From contig OZ020522.1 of assembly GCA_963971425.1 (NCBI GenBank), positions 3,198,168 to 3,262,167 of the forward strand: 64,000 bases of DNA, given 5' to 3'. Below are positions 24,073 through 33,849 of this stretch, in pieces. The notes under the pieces were generated by a model, which worked only from the letters and a program-made list of their open reading frames with translations, did not search any database and was not told the origin of the DNA. This DNA is from Bryoerythrophyllum caledonicum (taxonomy: Eukaryota; Streptophyta; Bryopsida; Pottiales; Pottiaceae). The position numbers and the translations under genes are program-made. Position 1 is the stretch's first letter, and each line of letters begins with the position of its first letter.

Positions 24073-24454
24073 TTACAATAGAATAAATGATTTCCTTGAG
24101 GTCTAGTATGGAAAAATCATATATTCTTGAAGCTACATCTTCATAGAAAAATTCAAAAACTCTTGATCAAAATGGAGATTGTAGGAAACTCTTCAAAATG
24201 GATAAAGTGGTCGTAAATTACTTAGAATGAAAAAAGAGGTCAAAACTCACAACTTCTAAATTGTCTCAACACAAAGAATACCAATAAGAGTATTAAGTTC
24301 ATTTATAGTTTGGTTTTATGAGAGACTACAAAATATTTGTGAAAACGTCATATGTGCATGTAATAAATTCTGAAAAAGGAGGTCTTCACTCCTCCATTCA
24401 CATTTGGGTTAGTCATAAGCATAGGTACAAACACGTTATCTGTGACTATGTTAC

Positions 24455-25688
24455 CTGACAAGATTGGGACGAAATGCAAAGCTGTGAGCTCCAAGCTCTT
24501 GCTTTCGACGCACAAGTTGGTGTGGATTGGTTGCAAAGGTTGCAGTGGCGGAGGCGTAAACATCCTCAAACGCAACGCGGCCATCGCGCCTCATCACAGC
24601 AACCTGTGCACACAAGGTAAGGGTATTCGCAGCTTCTTCTTCACGTTACACCTCAATAACAAACATGCAGTAGTCTTGCGACCAATATTACGCACCTTGT
24701 CGCCCAACGCCAGTGCAGTCATCTGCGTCACTCTCCCATCGGCCATTGTAACTGTGGCATCTCCTTCATTTACACCACAAAAATTTGATCCGGAGTTTGA
24801 GAGTCTGAAAGTGGATCCCGAGTTGAAGAGTTTAAGAATTTAGCGCTTGAGATTTTTGAAAGATTGAAAGTCTGAAAGCCGATCCAGATCTTGAGAGATA
24901 GAATTTTGTAGAGTGTTCTTTCAGATTTTTGAGAGTTTCTGTTTCATCGACTTACCAGGGAAGCAGCTGGAATTGGCGCAATTGGCCGCGGCGCCGAGCA
25001 TGCCCGCCGCGCAGAACGGCGCCAGGAAACCAGTGAAAGCCGCGCACGCCGTGACCGCCAACTCTTCGCCTCGCCGGCGCAGCTGCGATGGTGCAATAGC
25101 GGACGCCGGAGTGCGCGCTAAATGTAGAGGCTCTTGACGTCGTCGCCCGTGAGGTAGATCGCGCAGCCTGTCGGACCTCCGCCGCTTGGACAGACAAGCT
25201 GCATCTTGACGTCGGAAAAATCAGCTCATTCTGCTTTGGAATCGATTGATTTCCATCATAACGGAAAAACCACTTTGGAATCGGCTGAATTTACCGCGCT
25301 TTGGCGACCGCTCTCATCGTCCACCATCACAGCTTGAGTTCCCGACGCTTCGTCACTTTCTGCGCAACCTTCCATGGAAGTGACGCGCGACGAGATCAAG
25401 GCTTCCTAGTGTCGTCGTCACATCCGCGACGAAGGTGCCGGTGCTCGTGATTTGCTGACAAACGGCGCTTACAGACGCGGAAGAGATCACTCCGAACATG
25501 AGCGCAGGCGTCGCGGCGTCCAGCAACGAGCTCCCGATCTGGCGCTCAGTGCCGATGAACGTGTTCGGCGCGCCGTCTCCCAGCGGCGCTTGGAAGGACT
25601 CCACTCGAACTCTCACCGGTTGATCAACCGCGTCCACTGGACGCAGCGTGAGGGAGAATAGAAGCAGCATTGCGCGTAAAATCTCCAT
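24455..25688 (-). pseudogene. Hint-domain (hog-like) gene relic
   Basis: Hint domains self-splice or self-cleave from an N-terminal Cys. Minus strand: 25,688 starts a signal-peptide-like leader (MEILRAMLLLFSLTLRPVDA) and about 90 further residues; a second block near 25,220-25,125 reads QLVCPSGGGPTGCAIYL. The block ending at 24,956 reads AAANCANSSCFPG, then GTAAG. Exon 24,763-24,696 continues with GDATVTMADGRVTQ and LALGDK. Exon 24,603-24,455 begins VAVMRRDGRVAFEDVYA and, in a shifted frame, ends SLELTALHFVP. Spliced, this gives the Hint pattern CFPGDATV...G...L.LGD.V....G...F.DV....L.LT..HF, with the nucleophile Cys and the block-B His. At least two frameshifts (near 25,125 and 24,520) and absence of the C-terminal Hint part indicate decay, though assembly errors or missed introns could mimic some of this. 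Confidence 0.68.
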
Positions 25689-26016
25689 AGCAACAGAGTC
25701 ACTCCAACAAGTAGCTCAAAGAACGACGACAAAATATGCTGCAAGTTCTCTGAGAGACTATTCACATTTATAGCCTTCAATGAAGTAGGACTTCCTTCAA
25801 GCTACGGCGGCGTTTGACACTCGCACGGCGTAGAGATTAATGGAGCTTGACATGAGGTTGCCCAGTCGATGTGCACACACACGGCACGCAACTGACGCAG
25901 CCATGGCTGGGAGAGCAAACTCTTGCGAGCGCTCGACTCACACGCAATCAGAGATAACGTGCGATCAAGTGTCTGTTTCTTAATTTTACAAGCTAGATTA
26001 TGAAGAGATGATCAGT
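25689..26016. promoter_or_regulatory. Interval between the Hint relic and the F-box gene
   Basis: Both flanking genes are on the minus strand, so this holds the 3' UTR of the F-box gene and the former promoter of the Hint relic. No distinct motif assigned. Confidence 0.4.
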
Positions 26017-27483
26017 TTATGGAGGGTGTCGTTCATCGTCCAAAGGATCTCTCATTGCGGCCGTGATGGTGTCGGAGTCAGAGGTAGAGTCGGAGATGGT
26101 GGTGGTGCTGGAGGAGGAGGTGGAGGTGGAGTGGACGTCGTCTTCTTCGTCGCTCGGTGTGCTGTCTGTGGGGCTGCTGTCCAAGCTGTGGTCGACGCAG
26201 CGGGCGTGGCTGAGGAGGAGCGGGACGTCCAAACGGTGCCACTTGCGCAGGAGGAGGTCGTACAGGACGAACTTGAAGGGGAGGTCTTCTTCCTCCAAGA
26301 AGCCGCAGATAAGGACGAGGTTGCGGCACTGGTAGCTGTTGTGCTGCACGAGCAAGGTGCCGGTGCCGTAGTTCGGGTAGTCCTGCTCGTCGGAGAGCCA
26401 GTTGAAGTGGTCCCAGGGCATCTGGTCAACCTCCTTCCAGGCATGGCCTTCGGGGAGCTCCCAGATGCTGAAGCTGATGCGGCCAATGTTGCGCATGTTC
26501 TTGGCTGCGGCGAAGACGCGGCCCTGCCACGAAAATAACCCGTGGTGCAAGCTCGGGCGACTCATGTTGAGCCCGAACACATGAAACAGCGGCGTCTCGC
26601 ACGGAAACAGCCCTGCGATCCAGTTCCAGGCGTCTTGCGCCATGTCTAGGTTGAGCAGCCCGTCGAGAGAGGGGACGTCGTCGTCGAAAGCGTTCGGCTG
26701 CTCGTTGTATGCGTACAACGCGCCGTCGCAACACACTGTGTTTTCGCTGAAGACGCCGTTGCAGCCTTTCGGTAATTTCGCTCCGGAGAGAAGCCACGAG
26801 TCTGTCTCCGAGTCGTAGAGCTGTGTGGTGCTGCCCTCGCTGCGCATGGACGCGTCCGAGTTCGTCACCAGCACGAGCTTGTAGTGCTGCGCGCCGCGGT
26901 GCTGCTTCACCATCCCGTGCAAGTGGACGTGTCTGTCGGGCTTTTGCGATGGAGGAAGATCTCTCCAGATCTTTGTTCTAGGGTTGAACACCCCTACCTG
27001 CAGCGCGTCGCTCTTCCTCCGGATGGCGTACACTAGGCCGTCGACATGGCTCCCGATTGTCCAGGTTCCTTTGAAGAATGCCGGCAGGCGGATCCACGTC
27101 CAGCTCCTGCATTTTGCGTCGAAGATGAGGTAGCGCACGAACTGCTTGGTGATCACCAGGAACCATGGCTCGGGGAACGACGCGCTCGGATTCTCCTCCA
27201 GGAAGGCAGGCGAGTGCAGGAGGTTGTTCCATCGCCTGCACACGCATCGCAGCCGGAAGAATTCCACGTACGGCACTCTGGCGTATATGCAGTCCACAAT
27301 GTGCAGCGGCAGCTTGCTCCACAGATTCGGATGCATCTTCACCGGTGCGCATTCACAAGAAGTGCCTGCCTCGGAATCGTTCTCGTCACAGCCCCACACT
27401 GCTCTCCGGTTCCGTGGCATCAACGAGGCTGCTCTCCTGTGGTAGTGTCTGTACCCTTCGTCCATGGTATAGCATTCGCACAT
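26017..27483 (-). CDS. F-box/kelch-type protein (SCF ubiquitin ligase adaptor)
   Basis: Intronless ORF of 488 aa. Residues about 53-96 form an F-box (LWSKLPLHIVDCIYARVP then FFRLRCVCRRWNNLL), the segment that binds SKP1/ASK in SCF E3 ligases. Residues about 100-430 fit a kelch/galactose-oxidase-like propeller, with blade signatures such as VGVFNPRTKIWRDLPP, TQLYDSETDSWLLSGAKLP and FSIWELPEG..WKEVDQMP. The overall plan resembles the plant UFO/At5g15710-type group (from memory). The ~50-residue acidic, Ser/Thr-rich C-terminal tail (STSTSSSSTTTISDSTSDSD) comes from repetitive TCC/TCA codons and is probably disordered. The start is a true ATG; a second ATG is six codons later. The many overlapping ORFs in other frames are GC-rich shadows. 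The substrate cannot be inferred. Confidence 0.88.
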   Translation of the reverse strand: MCECYTMDEGYRHYHRRAASLMPRNRRAVWGCDENDSEAGTSCECAPVKMHPNLWSKLPLHIVDCIYARVPYVEFFRLRCVCRRWNNLLHSPAFLEENPSASFPEPWFLVITKQFVRYLIFDAKCRSWTWIRLPAFFKGTWTIGSHVDGLVYAIRRKSDALQVGVFNPRTKIWRDLPPSQKPDRHVHLHGMVKQHRGAQHYKLVLVTNSDASMRSEGSTTQLYDSETDSWLLSGAKLPKGCNGVFSENTVCCDGALYAYNEQPNAFDDDVPSLDGLLNLDMAQDAWNWIAGLFPCETPLFHVFGLNMSRPSLHHGLFSWQGRVFAAAKNMRNIGRISFSIWELPEGHAWKEVDQMPWDHFNWLSDEQDYPNYGTGTLLVQHNSYQCRNLVLICGFLEEEDLPFKFVLYDLLLRKWHRLDVPLLLSHARCVDHSLDSSPTDSTPSDEEDDVHSTSTSSSSTTTISDSTSDSDTITAAMRDPLDDERHPP

Positions 27484-27985
27484 ACTCCCTCAAAATGCTT
27501 CCATCAACAACCGCAGGACGACCTCAATTTCCTAGATGAAAGGTCAGCAATGCCACTGTCTAAGACGTGATGCTTCCTCGAGAGGTATATTCACAATTCC
27601 AAGCCTTGTAAACCCAGCCTTGCTCATGGGAATCCTCGTGAATCGTGTTGCAGGACCTCCTCAAATTGCTCTTGCGGACAGTCTGATCGAAATCTCATTG
27701 ATGGACGGCAATGCCACTATTGGAGTCGTCGAGAGGTGTGTTCACACTTCCGAGTCTTCCTATCATATCGTTTAGGGTTTCACGTCATTGCTTCCATGGC
27801 ATACATTTTCTCAGAATGCTTTCATCAATAACGTTGCTCATGGTATGGAACAGAACCCTTGTGAGCTGTGTTGCAGGACCACCTCAATTTGAATTCCATT
27901 GCCGAACAGCAATGTCACTGTTTTAATCGTCGAGAGATATGTTAACAATTCCAAGTCTTGTTTTTCGTTTAGGGTTTCACGTGCT
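27484..27985. repeat. Triplicated ~150-190-bp unit upstream of the F-box gene
   Basis: Three diverged head-to-tail copies (about 27,484-27,625, 27,626-27,785 and 27,810-27,985). Shared landmarks are ATGCTTYCATCAA, GTTGCAGGACCWCCTCAA, GCAATGYCACT, GTCGAGAG and CGTTTAGGGTTTCACGT (the last in units 2 and 3). The block sits in the promoter or 5' leader of the minus-strand F-box gene. TAGGGTTT is a telo-box-like element. Confidence 0.7.
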
Positions 27986-29219
27986 GCTGGGGAATTTTTC
28001 GTAGTCCAGCTCCTTCCCGCTGCTAATCTTCCTGCGGTTTGCCCGACAACACGCCTTCCGTGAGAGATGTAGAGGTCATGCGATTGAAAAAGTGGAATGT
28101 GCATTGATCAGCAGAATGTCGACCACGATTACAGGAAAGCAAGTGCCTGTTCATCGATGGAGAAATGCAAACGTTGCACGGCAACCGTTACACCCTTGTG
28201 CCTTCGACCCTTCTCCAAATTTCCTAGCAACAAGTTTGCGGATCCAAGATCATCATATCGCACCACTTTCTTAACGAATTCTTCGTGAGGACGAAGTTGG
28301 GTTGTTGACACATCCGTCTCAAGTGTGCAGACGTTTTTTCACGATAATTCAGGATTCCGGCCACCTGCAGAAAGACAAGAGATGAACGCTGGCTAAGCTT
28401 CTTCTTGGAGAAATTGGCGATTGCGTTGCAATCTCCCAGACGTGATGAGGAAGCTTTCATCACTTACGGTGATCATCTCCGAATCATAAGAGAAAAAGGG
28501 CCTCCTTGAGGCTTTCCTGAAGTGCAGAGCCAGGGACGAGCTATCTCTGCATAGAGCTGTGGGGCAGTTGCAAACACACTCTGATAATGCAGAAGGTGGG
28601 GTGAAAGTCAATGAAGCTGAGCAGAAGAATAGAGAAGCGTTGCCAGTCACATTGCAGAAAAGCCTAGCTGCCCTTTCTTATTCCAAGTGCATAAGATAAC
28701 CAGCACCTGCATCTACCTTAAAACATATGATGGGAGTTTCCGCTCCAGGCAGAAGAGCACTCATCGACACCAGAACTACGTTCAGGTAAAAAAAGAGTTG
28801 GTCCCATTTTAGAAAACCCAGTGAAACGGAAGGTAATTTACAGTTTCTATGACAATACCAAAGCTCTTAGACCTATCTAGTTCCCCACACCAACCCAGGT
28901 TGTGAGCTGATCCCGGAAATGCTATTCTACCTACAAGAAAAATTGAGTGTGATACAAGAGAAAGGACCTACAGAAGCCTCGGCGTATGCTACAATGTTGA
29001 AAATTCTGAGCAAGAGCACAAGCGCCCACAAATCTTCACGAGATGGGTGAAAATGAAACGGTCTTCTCACGAGATTCTAATCTCCAGGTAAAGGTAGAGT
29101 ATTCCCTACACTGAAACTTTGGTGTCTTTCAACTATGATCCACACTTGCGACGAAACAGTGTTGGTTTTTTTCGCTTTGTGTACCTCTACCTAAGATGGG
29201 ATGGAGGTTGATCCAACAA
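27986..29219 (+). other. Unresolved interval with plus-strand open frames, possibly a lost or unknown gene
   Basis: Two stretches look more coding than chance: 28,377-28,508 (frame reading EAFITYGDHLRIIREKGP) and 28,490-28,689 (frame reading GLLEAFLKCRARDELSLHRA, then charged sequence to a TAA). They are in different frames and not joined by a clear intron. An upstream open frame at 28,097-28,288 is Cys-containing. No family recognised. It may be a decayed gene converging on ARO, or part of the ARO 3' region. Confidence 0.25.
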
Positions 29220-32200
29220 TCACCTGGCCGGAGATTGCTCCACGTCTATGCTGAAGCTGGAGCTTCGTAACTGATAAACCTCCAGCTTGGCAATGGCATC
29301 GTTAATCAGGAGTCTAGCAGTCTCATGTTTCGCAAATATCTGGGATAACTGGTTGGCGTGGATGGTGGATTGCATGACATGGATGATATTGGCTCTGGCC
29401 AACGCTTCACTATCTGGAACATTCAAAGACAGATAGCAAAGAAGCTCAAGCGCAGAGAGTTGGGACTCGGGGTATCCGAAGTTGAGCGCCAGCAGAACCA
29501 AGTGCTCCACCGCTCCCTCTGCGATGATGTTCTTCGAGTGGTCCAAGTGCAGGTAATTCTCGTCGCTTGCGAACTTTGACAGGGCAGAGGCAGCTTCCGT
29601 GGCCACTTGCATCGCGTCCTGGTTCTGGTTCGCTATGGCCGAGGTTAAAGCTCGGATGGGAGCCTCGGCTGGCGCAGGAAAAATCCGAGCCAAGCTTCCT
29701 ATCGCTTTGCAACATGATACCTACCATCCATAAACAGTTCTCTGTGTCAATGAAAATACTGCAGATGAAAACAAGTCCCTAGGAATCATTCTCTAACCCC
29801 ACTTTCTCTTCCAGGAGGAGAATCTTCTTGGGAAGCGTGGTGCCTACTTGTCCATGATCAACTAACCTTTTTTCTTCCTCGCGTGCCAGGGTCAGAGAAA
29901 CAAGACAAAAGGCCCAAACTAGGTTGAAAAGACTAGATGTTAACTTAATATTTTACAGCTTTGATCACCTCCGAGGTGCGTTAATCTTGCCCAATCTTAC
30001 CAAGGAGGTAGAGGACAAAAAAAGAAACAAATGAGAGAGGCACAGTAAACGATGGCGGTGATTCTGAATGAGCACCCACCTGAAGTTCCGGTTCGCCATT
30101 CTCGCTCATGATTTCTTCCAAGAGCTGGGTCACAACGGCTTTCGCTGAAGGGGAGTTGGTCTTGAACGCAGCCCGGCGGAGCTCAGGGTCGCTCTCGGCA
30201 GCGGCAGCAATCTCCATGACAGCCATGACAGAGTTGTACTTGAGGTCTCCAACGCTGTCCTTCATGAGCTTGGCGAAGCACAGAAGCGCGCATGTGTCGG
30301 TGATGAGCTTGCAGTTCTTGATATTGCCCGCTGCGAGCATCCAAAGGGCGTGCGCAGCCTCCACCTTGAGCCCGAGCTTGACCTCGGGATCCTCCAGGTC
30401 CCGGTGCGCTCGGCTGCCTTGCCGCAGCGGCACCATTCTCCCCGAGTTGGGATTCTCCGTCAGGGGCGCCGGATTGCTGCCGCGCACCCGGGCCATCACT
30501 GAGGAAGCTGCCATGGCCACGGGCTGGACGCGCGCGTCGGAGCTGGAGGGGCTCGCGAAGGGGTTGTTGGGGTGAGCCGTTCCTCTCACGCCTGTGCTGC
30601 CCCTCAGCTGCGTCGACCTCACAACGAGCGCAGCGATGCTTGACACTGGCCCGTCCTTGCTGTCCACTGTATTGGTCTGATGCGCAAGCAGGGCCACCAG
30701 TAACCTGATGGCACCCTGCGACGCAAGCTCCCCTTGTGCCTCCTCATCCAGCGAAGCGAACTTGGCCACTACGCGCGCCACTTGCAGCTGCATCACGTAA
30801 GACAAACATCTGAGCCTACCCCTCTGAAGCGGCCAAACTGAAAAGATGGGCTTCTTAGGGAAAGATGGTCAACCCAAGTCTCTCCATTCAGCTCCAGACG
30901 GACGTGACTCAAAAATATAAGGAAAACACTCCGGTTGCAAGTGATGAAAATGGCGACCTAGGAAAGAACACAAATATCTCAAACCCTTGAGCCTACCCCT
31001 GTGAAGGGCCAAACTGCGAAGATGAGCTTCTCAACCCTGAAGATGAAAAATGGTATGCCCTATTTTCTCCGGATCAAATTTTCAGAAGAGCACTCTGGTT
31101 GCAAGTGAAATAACCATCACTAGCAGCTGCATCACGTCAGAGGAAGAAAACAAACACCTGAGCCTAGCGCCCTTGGGAGCGAAGGATGAGCTTTTAAACC
31201 CTGAAGAGGAAAGATAAGAAATCCTAGTCTCTCCAGGAAGCTCCAGAAGGACGTGACTCAAAATTGTAAAAAAGGTCAGAAAAACACTCTGGGTGCAAGT
31301 GACGAAAATGGCTACCTACTCTACAGTTGCATCAGGTTAAAGAAAAAACACGAACACCTCAGGCACTAGCAAAGACGAGCTTCTCAACCCTGAAGATGAA
31401 AGCTGGTGAACCCTATTCTCTCCAGATGGACGTAAATTTTTAGATGATGAAAATGGCTACCTGGACTTTCATGGATGTGGAGTGGCTACCCAGGATGTGG
31501 GTGAAGACGCTGCTGGCGCCCTCGTTCCGCAGCTGGCGCACGCGCTCCTTGTCCGAAGCCAAGTGCCCGAGCGCGGTGGCCGCAGCCTCTTGCCCAGGAA
31601 TAGTGCCCTCCTTAAGCAACCGCAAGAGTGGCGCAGCGCCGCCCTCCTCGATGATGATCTTGATATTGCGCTCGTTGCCCTTGGCGACGTTGCCCAGATA
31701 CTCCGCCCCATCCGCCTTCTCCTCGGGCGTGCCCACATGCACGATGGAGACCTGCTCCCAGACGAGCGCCAGCACGGGATCCGTGGACGCGATGGGGGGA
31801 AGACCGGCGAACTCCGAGCGCTCGTCGCCACTCGAGGAGATGTTGAGCAGCCAGGTGACGTCCCCGATGGAGCTCTCCAGCCACACGTTCACCTTCCGGA
31901 AATCCGTGGTTGTGGTGATGGTCATGACGCGCTTGATGATGCCGCTCTTCTTGCACTTGCGCACCAGCCCCAGCGCCTTCTCCAGCGCCTTGAGGACCTC
32001 CAGCATGATGCGCCTGGTGGGCCGCTCGTACAGCCCCAGCGCGTTCGCTGTCAGCTTCTCGAATCGCGCCGCGCGCCGCAGCAGCTGCACCAGCTTCTCC
32101 ACCTTCAGGTTCAGATCCATGCACTCCTGCCGGAACGAGTCCGCCTCCTCCGCGCCCTTGCGCACCACCTCCGCTACCTGCAGCGGAAACGCCAGCAGGT

Positions 32201-32255
32201 CTTCCATCTTCAGCTCCAGGTAGTGCGTCAGGTATGCCTCTATGTTCGCCTCCAT
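29220..32255 (-). CDS. ARO: Armadillo-repeat-only (ARO) protein
   Basis: Plant ARO proteins are cytosolic or plasma-membrane-associated ARM scaffolds; in Arabidopsis they act in polarised tip growth of pollen tubes and root hairs. Exons 32255-31461, 30787-30080 and 29720-29220 give 667 aa, close to the ~650 aa of Arabidopsis ARO1; both introns are GT-AG, phase 0. The N-terminus contains the conserved LYERPTRRI, FRKVNVWLESSIGDVTWLL and LPPIASTDPVLALVWEQV stretches. ARM repeats follow (IIIEEGGAAPLLRLLKEG; GQEAAATALGHLA), then a low-complexity linker, then EDPEVKLGLKVEAAHALWML, SFSALE-like ARM blocks and ELRRAAFKTNSPSAKAVVTQ. Exon 3 ends the ARM array with ELLCYLSLNVPDSEALA and LEVYQ. The start is the first in-frame ATG (a GTG lies three codons upstream). 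Intron 1 carries internal repeats. A long open frame on the opposite strand of exon 1 (31,482-32,333) is a GC-rich shadow. Confidence 0.93.
30788..31460 (-). repeat. ARO: ARO intron 1 built from three ~200-bp tandem units
   Basis: The intron contains three diverged copies of a unit with landmarks CCTGAGCCTA, GCCAAACTG-type sequence, GATGAGCTTCT, CTCTCC, GGACGTGACTCAAAA and GTGATGAAAATGGC. The copies repeat both splice borders: donor-like AAAATGGCTACCT also occurs near 31,303-31,318 (and a variant near 30,941), and acceptor-like AGCTGCATCACGT near 30,787 recurs near 31,126. Confidence 0.75.
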
Positions 32256-33291
32256 CTCCCCCACTTCCTGCTTCCTCCTCTCTCCCCAAAAATTAAATCC
32301 TCATGCTCAGATTGCACACCTCCTCAGCCGTGAAACTCGGATGTTGCATACCCTAGTAACACTTCCTGTCTTCCAAAAACCTGCACTAAACTAGACCAAA
32401 AAAATCCCTGTTTGCGTGGTCCAGAGAGGTATTTTTTTATCACGTCGTGGCCGTGTGCCAACGAAAGCCGCCATACTCATGATCCACCTCCATTCTGCTG
32501 CCTCTGCCTCCTCTCACCGCATCGTAGTGCCCCAGTAGCGCCCTCCTCATTGTAGACTCTCACTCCATTCCCTTCATCAAAGAAGCAGCGTCACTTCGCT
32601 GTGAACAGGATCCTAGTCTTCCTGAAAGTGAGGCTAGAAATGGGCAAGGAAGGGAAGCATAAAGCGCCAGAACGTGCTAAACTGGAAAGCCGCGATTTAA
32701 GTTATCCTCGCATCGACTAAGACCCAGGCGCCCGCCAGAACTGCTCCTCGGTTCTAGTGATACCGACACTGCGAACGCAGGAGGTGTGTGGGATGATCTA
32801 TGCTTTGGTCTCCGAGGATGACGTGAGGGGGTTAGTAGGGCGATGGAGACAGATGATTTTGGTTTCGCTTTGGTTGCTAGGTTCTGTGGTGTTGAGAGCG
32901 GCAACATGGGAGCCAGCACATGGTGATATGGCTATATTTATGTGCTTTTCAGGGGGTCTATTGCTTCTGTGTGTGGGTTCCAGGTTCTTCTGCCTTGGGA
33001 AGGGCTTCTCACTTGCGCACGCTTCTCTCGGTTGCTATCTACTGTTTGCCTTGCCGCGTTCCCGCCCCCATCTTCTTCTTCTTTTTCTCCTTTTCTATTT
33101 TCAATTTTCAATTTAAATTTGATTTTTCATTTTTTTATTTTATTTTATTTAATTAAAGCTACAATTTATAAATTTTGCGCTAGATTCCATTGTGGCCACC
33201 GACAGAATTTCTTTCTAATTTATTACCGAATCCATGTTCGATAGCAATGCTTGTTTGTCAGTTTTTCGAGAGAGAAAAAAAACCCTTCTTA
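32256..33291. other. ARO promoter side and intergenic DNA
   Basis: Upstream of the ARO ATG. No TATA box assigned. A 119-codon frame at 32,757-33,116 begins with GTG, is merely hydrophobic and T-rich, and is not accepted as a gene. Confidence 0.4.
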
Positions 33292-33838
33292 GAGCATCCC
33301 CACCGGTGTCCACTGATTGGTTGCATTCATTGCAAACATTCTATATTCTCGCATCTTAGGTGGTGCAACCTATAGGATTCTTGTGGACGTATGGCTCAAC
33401 TGTGAGCCGGTGGGGCTTCTTCTTGAGAGCATCCCCACCCCTACCCGCTCCTTGCTGCGGTGGTGTGAAGTTATTTCTGATACGCAGGGTGAGAACTCAA
33501 GAGGAAGCCCCACAAGCTCACAGTTGAGCCGTATGCCTAGAAGAATCCTATAAGTTGCACCACCCAAGATGCGAGAATATAGAATGTTTGCAATGAATGC
33601 AACCAATCAGTGGACACCGGGCTACAACCACTGGGCCTGGTGCTCAAACATCAGCGGAGTGTGCGAAAGAAGGGTGGCAGGCCGCCCGGTGGCTGGGCCC
33701 TGCCACTATTCAATGCAAATGCATTGAATGCCCACCGGGTTTGAGCACGGGTGGGGATGCTCTAAGTTCTCACCCTGTGTATCAGAAATAACTCCACATC
33801 ACCATAGTAGGGAGCGGGTAGGGGTAGGCATGCTCTTA
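33292..33838. mobile_element. Interleaved fold-back (MITE-like) elements with GAGCATCCCCACC termini
   Basis: Arm A (33,292-33,426) is inverted at A' (33,495-33,620); arm B (33,427-33,494) is inverted at B' (33,766-33,838). GAGCATCCCCACC starts both A and B, and its complement GGTGGGGATGCTC ends at 33,762. The order A-B-A'-B' is interleaved, not nested. Identical peptides from the plus and minus strands (MVAFIANILYSRILGGATYR) reflect the palindrome and are not genes. Confidence 0.75.
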
Positions 33839-33849
33839 GGGCCGCTTTA

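Noticed and set aside
26008..26538. Gly/Val/Glu-rich and Ser/Thr-rich ORFs overlapping the F-box gene
   Set aside because: Alternative frames of the repetitive acidic tail and GC-rich coding sequence of the F-box gene.
28097..28288. Cys-containing plus-strand frame with faint resemblance to an SBP-box (SPL) DNA-binding domain
   Set aside because: The zinc ligands do not line up and the similarity rests on a few scattered residues; no upstream or downstream exons support it.
31482..32333. 283-codon frame opposite ARO exon 1
   Set aside because: Shadow of a GC-rich coding exon; the ARO frame has clear family identity and this frame has none.
32757..33116. 119-codon hydrophobic ORF upstream of ARO
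   Set aside because: Begins with GTG, runs into T-rich low-complexity sequence, and has no signal of a real start, splice or family.
33317..33606. Two identical peptides encoded on opposite strands
   Set aside because: A direct consequence of the inverted repeat, not duplicated genes.
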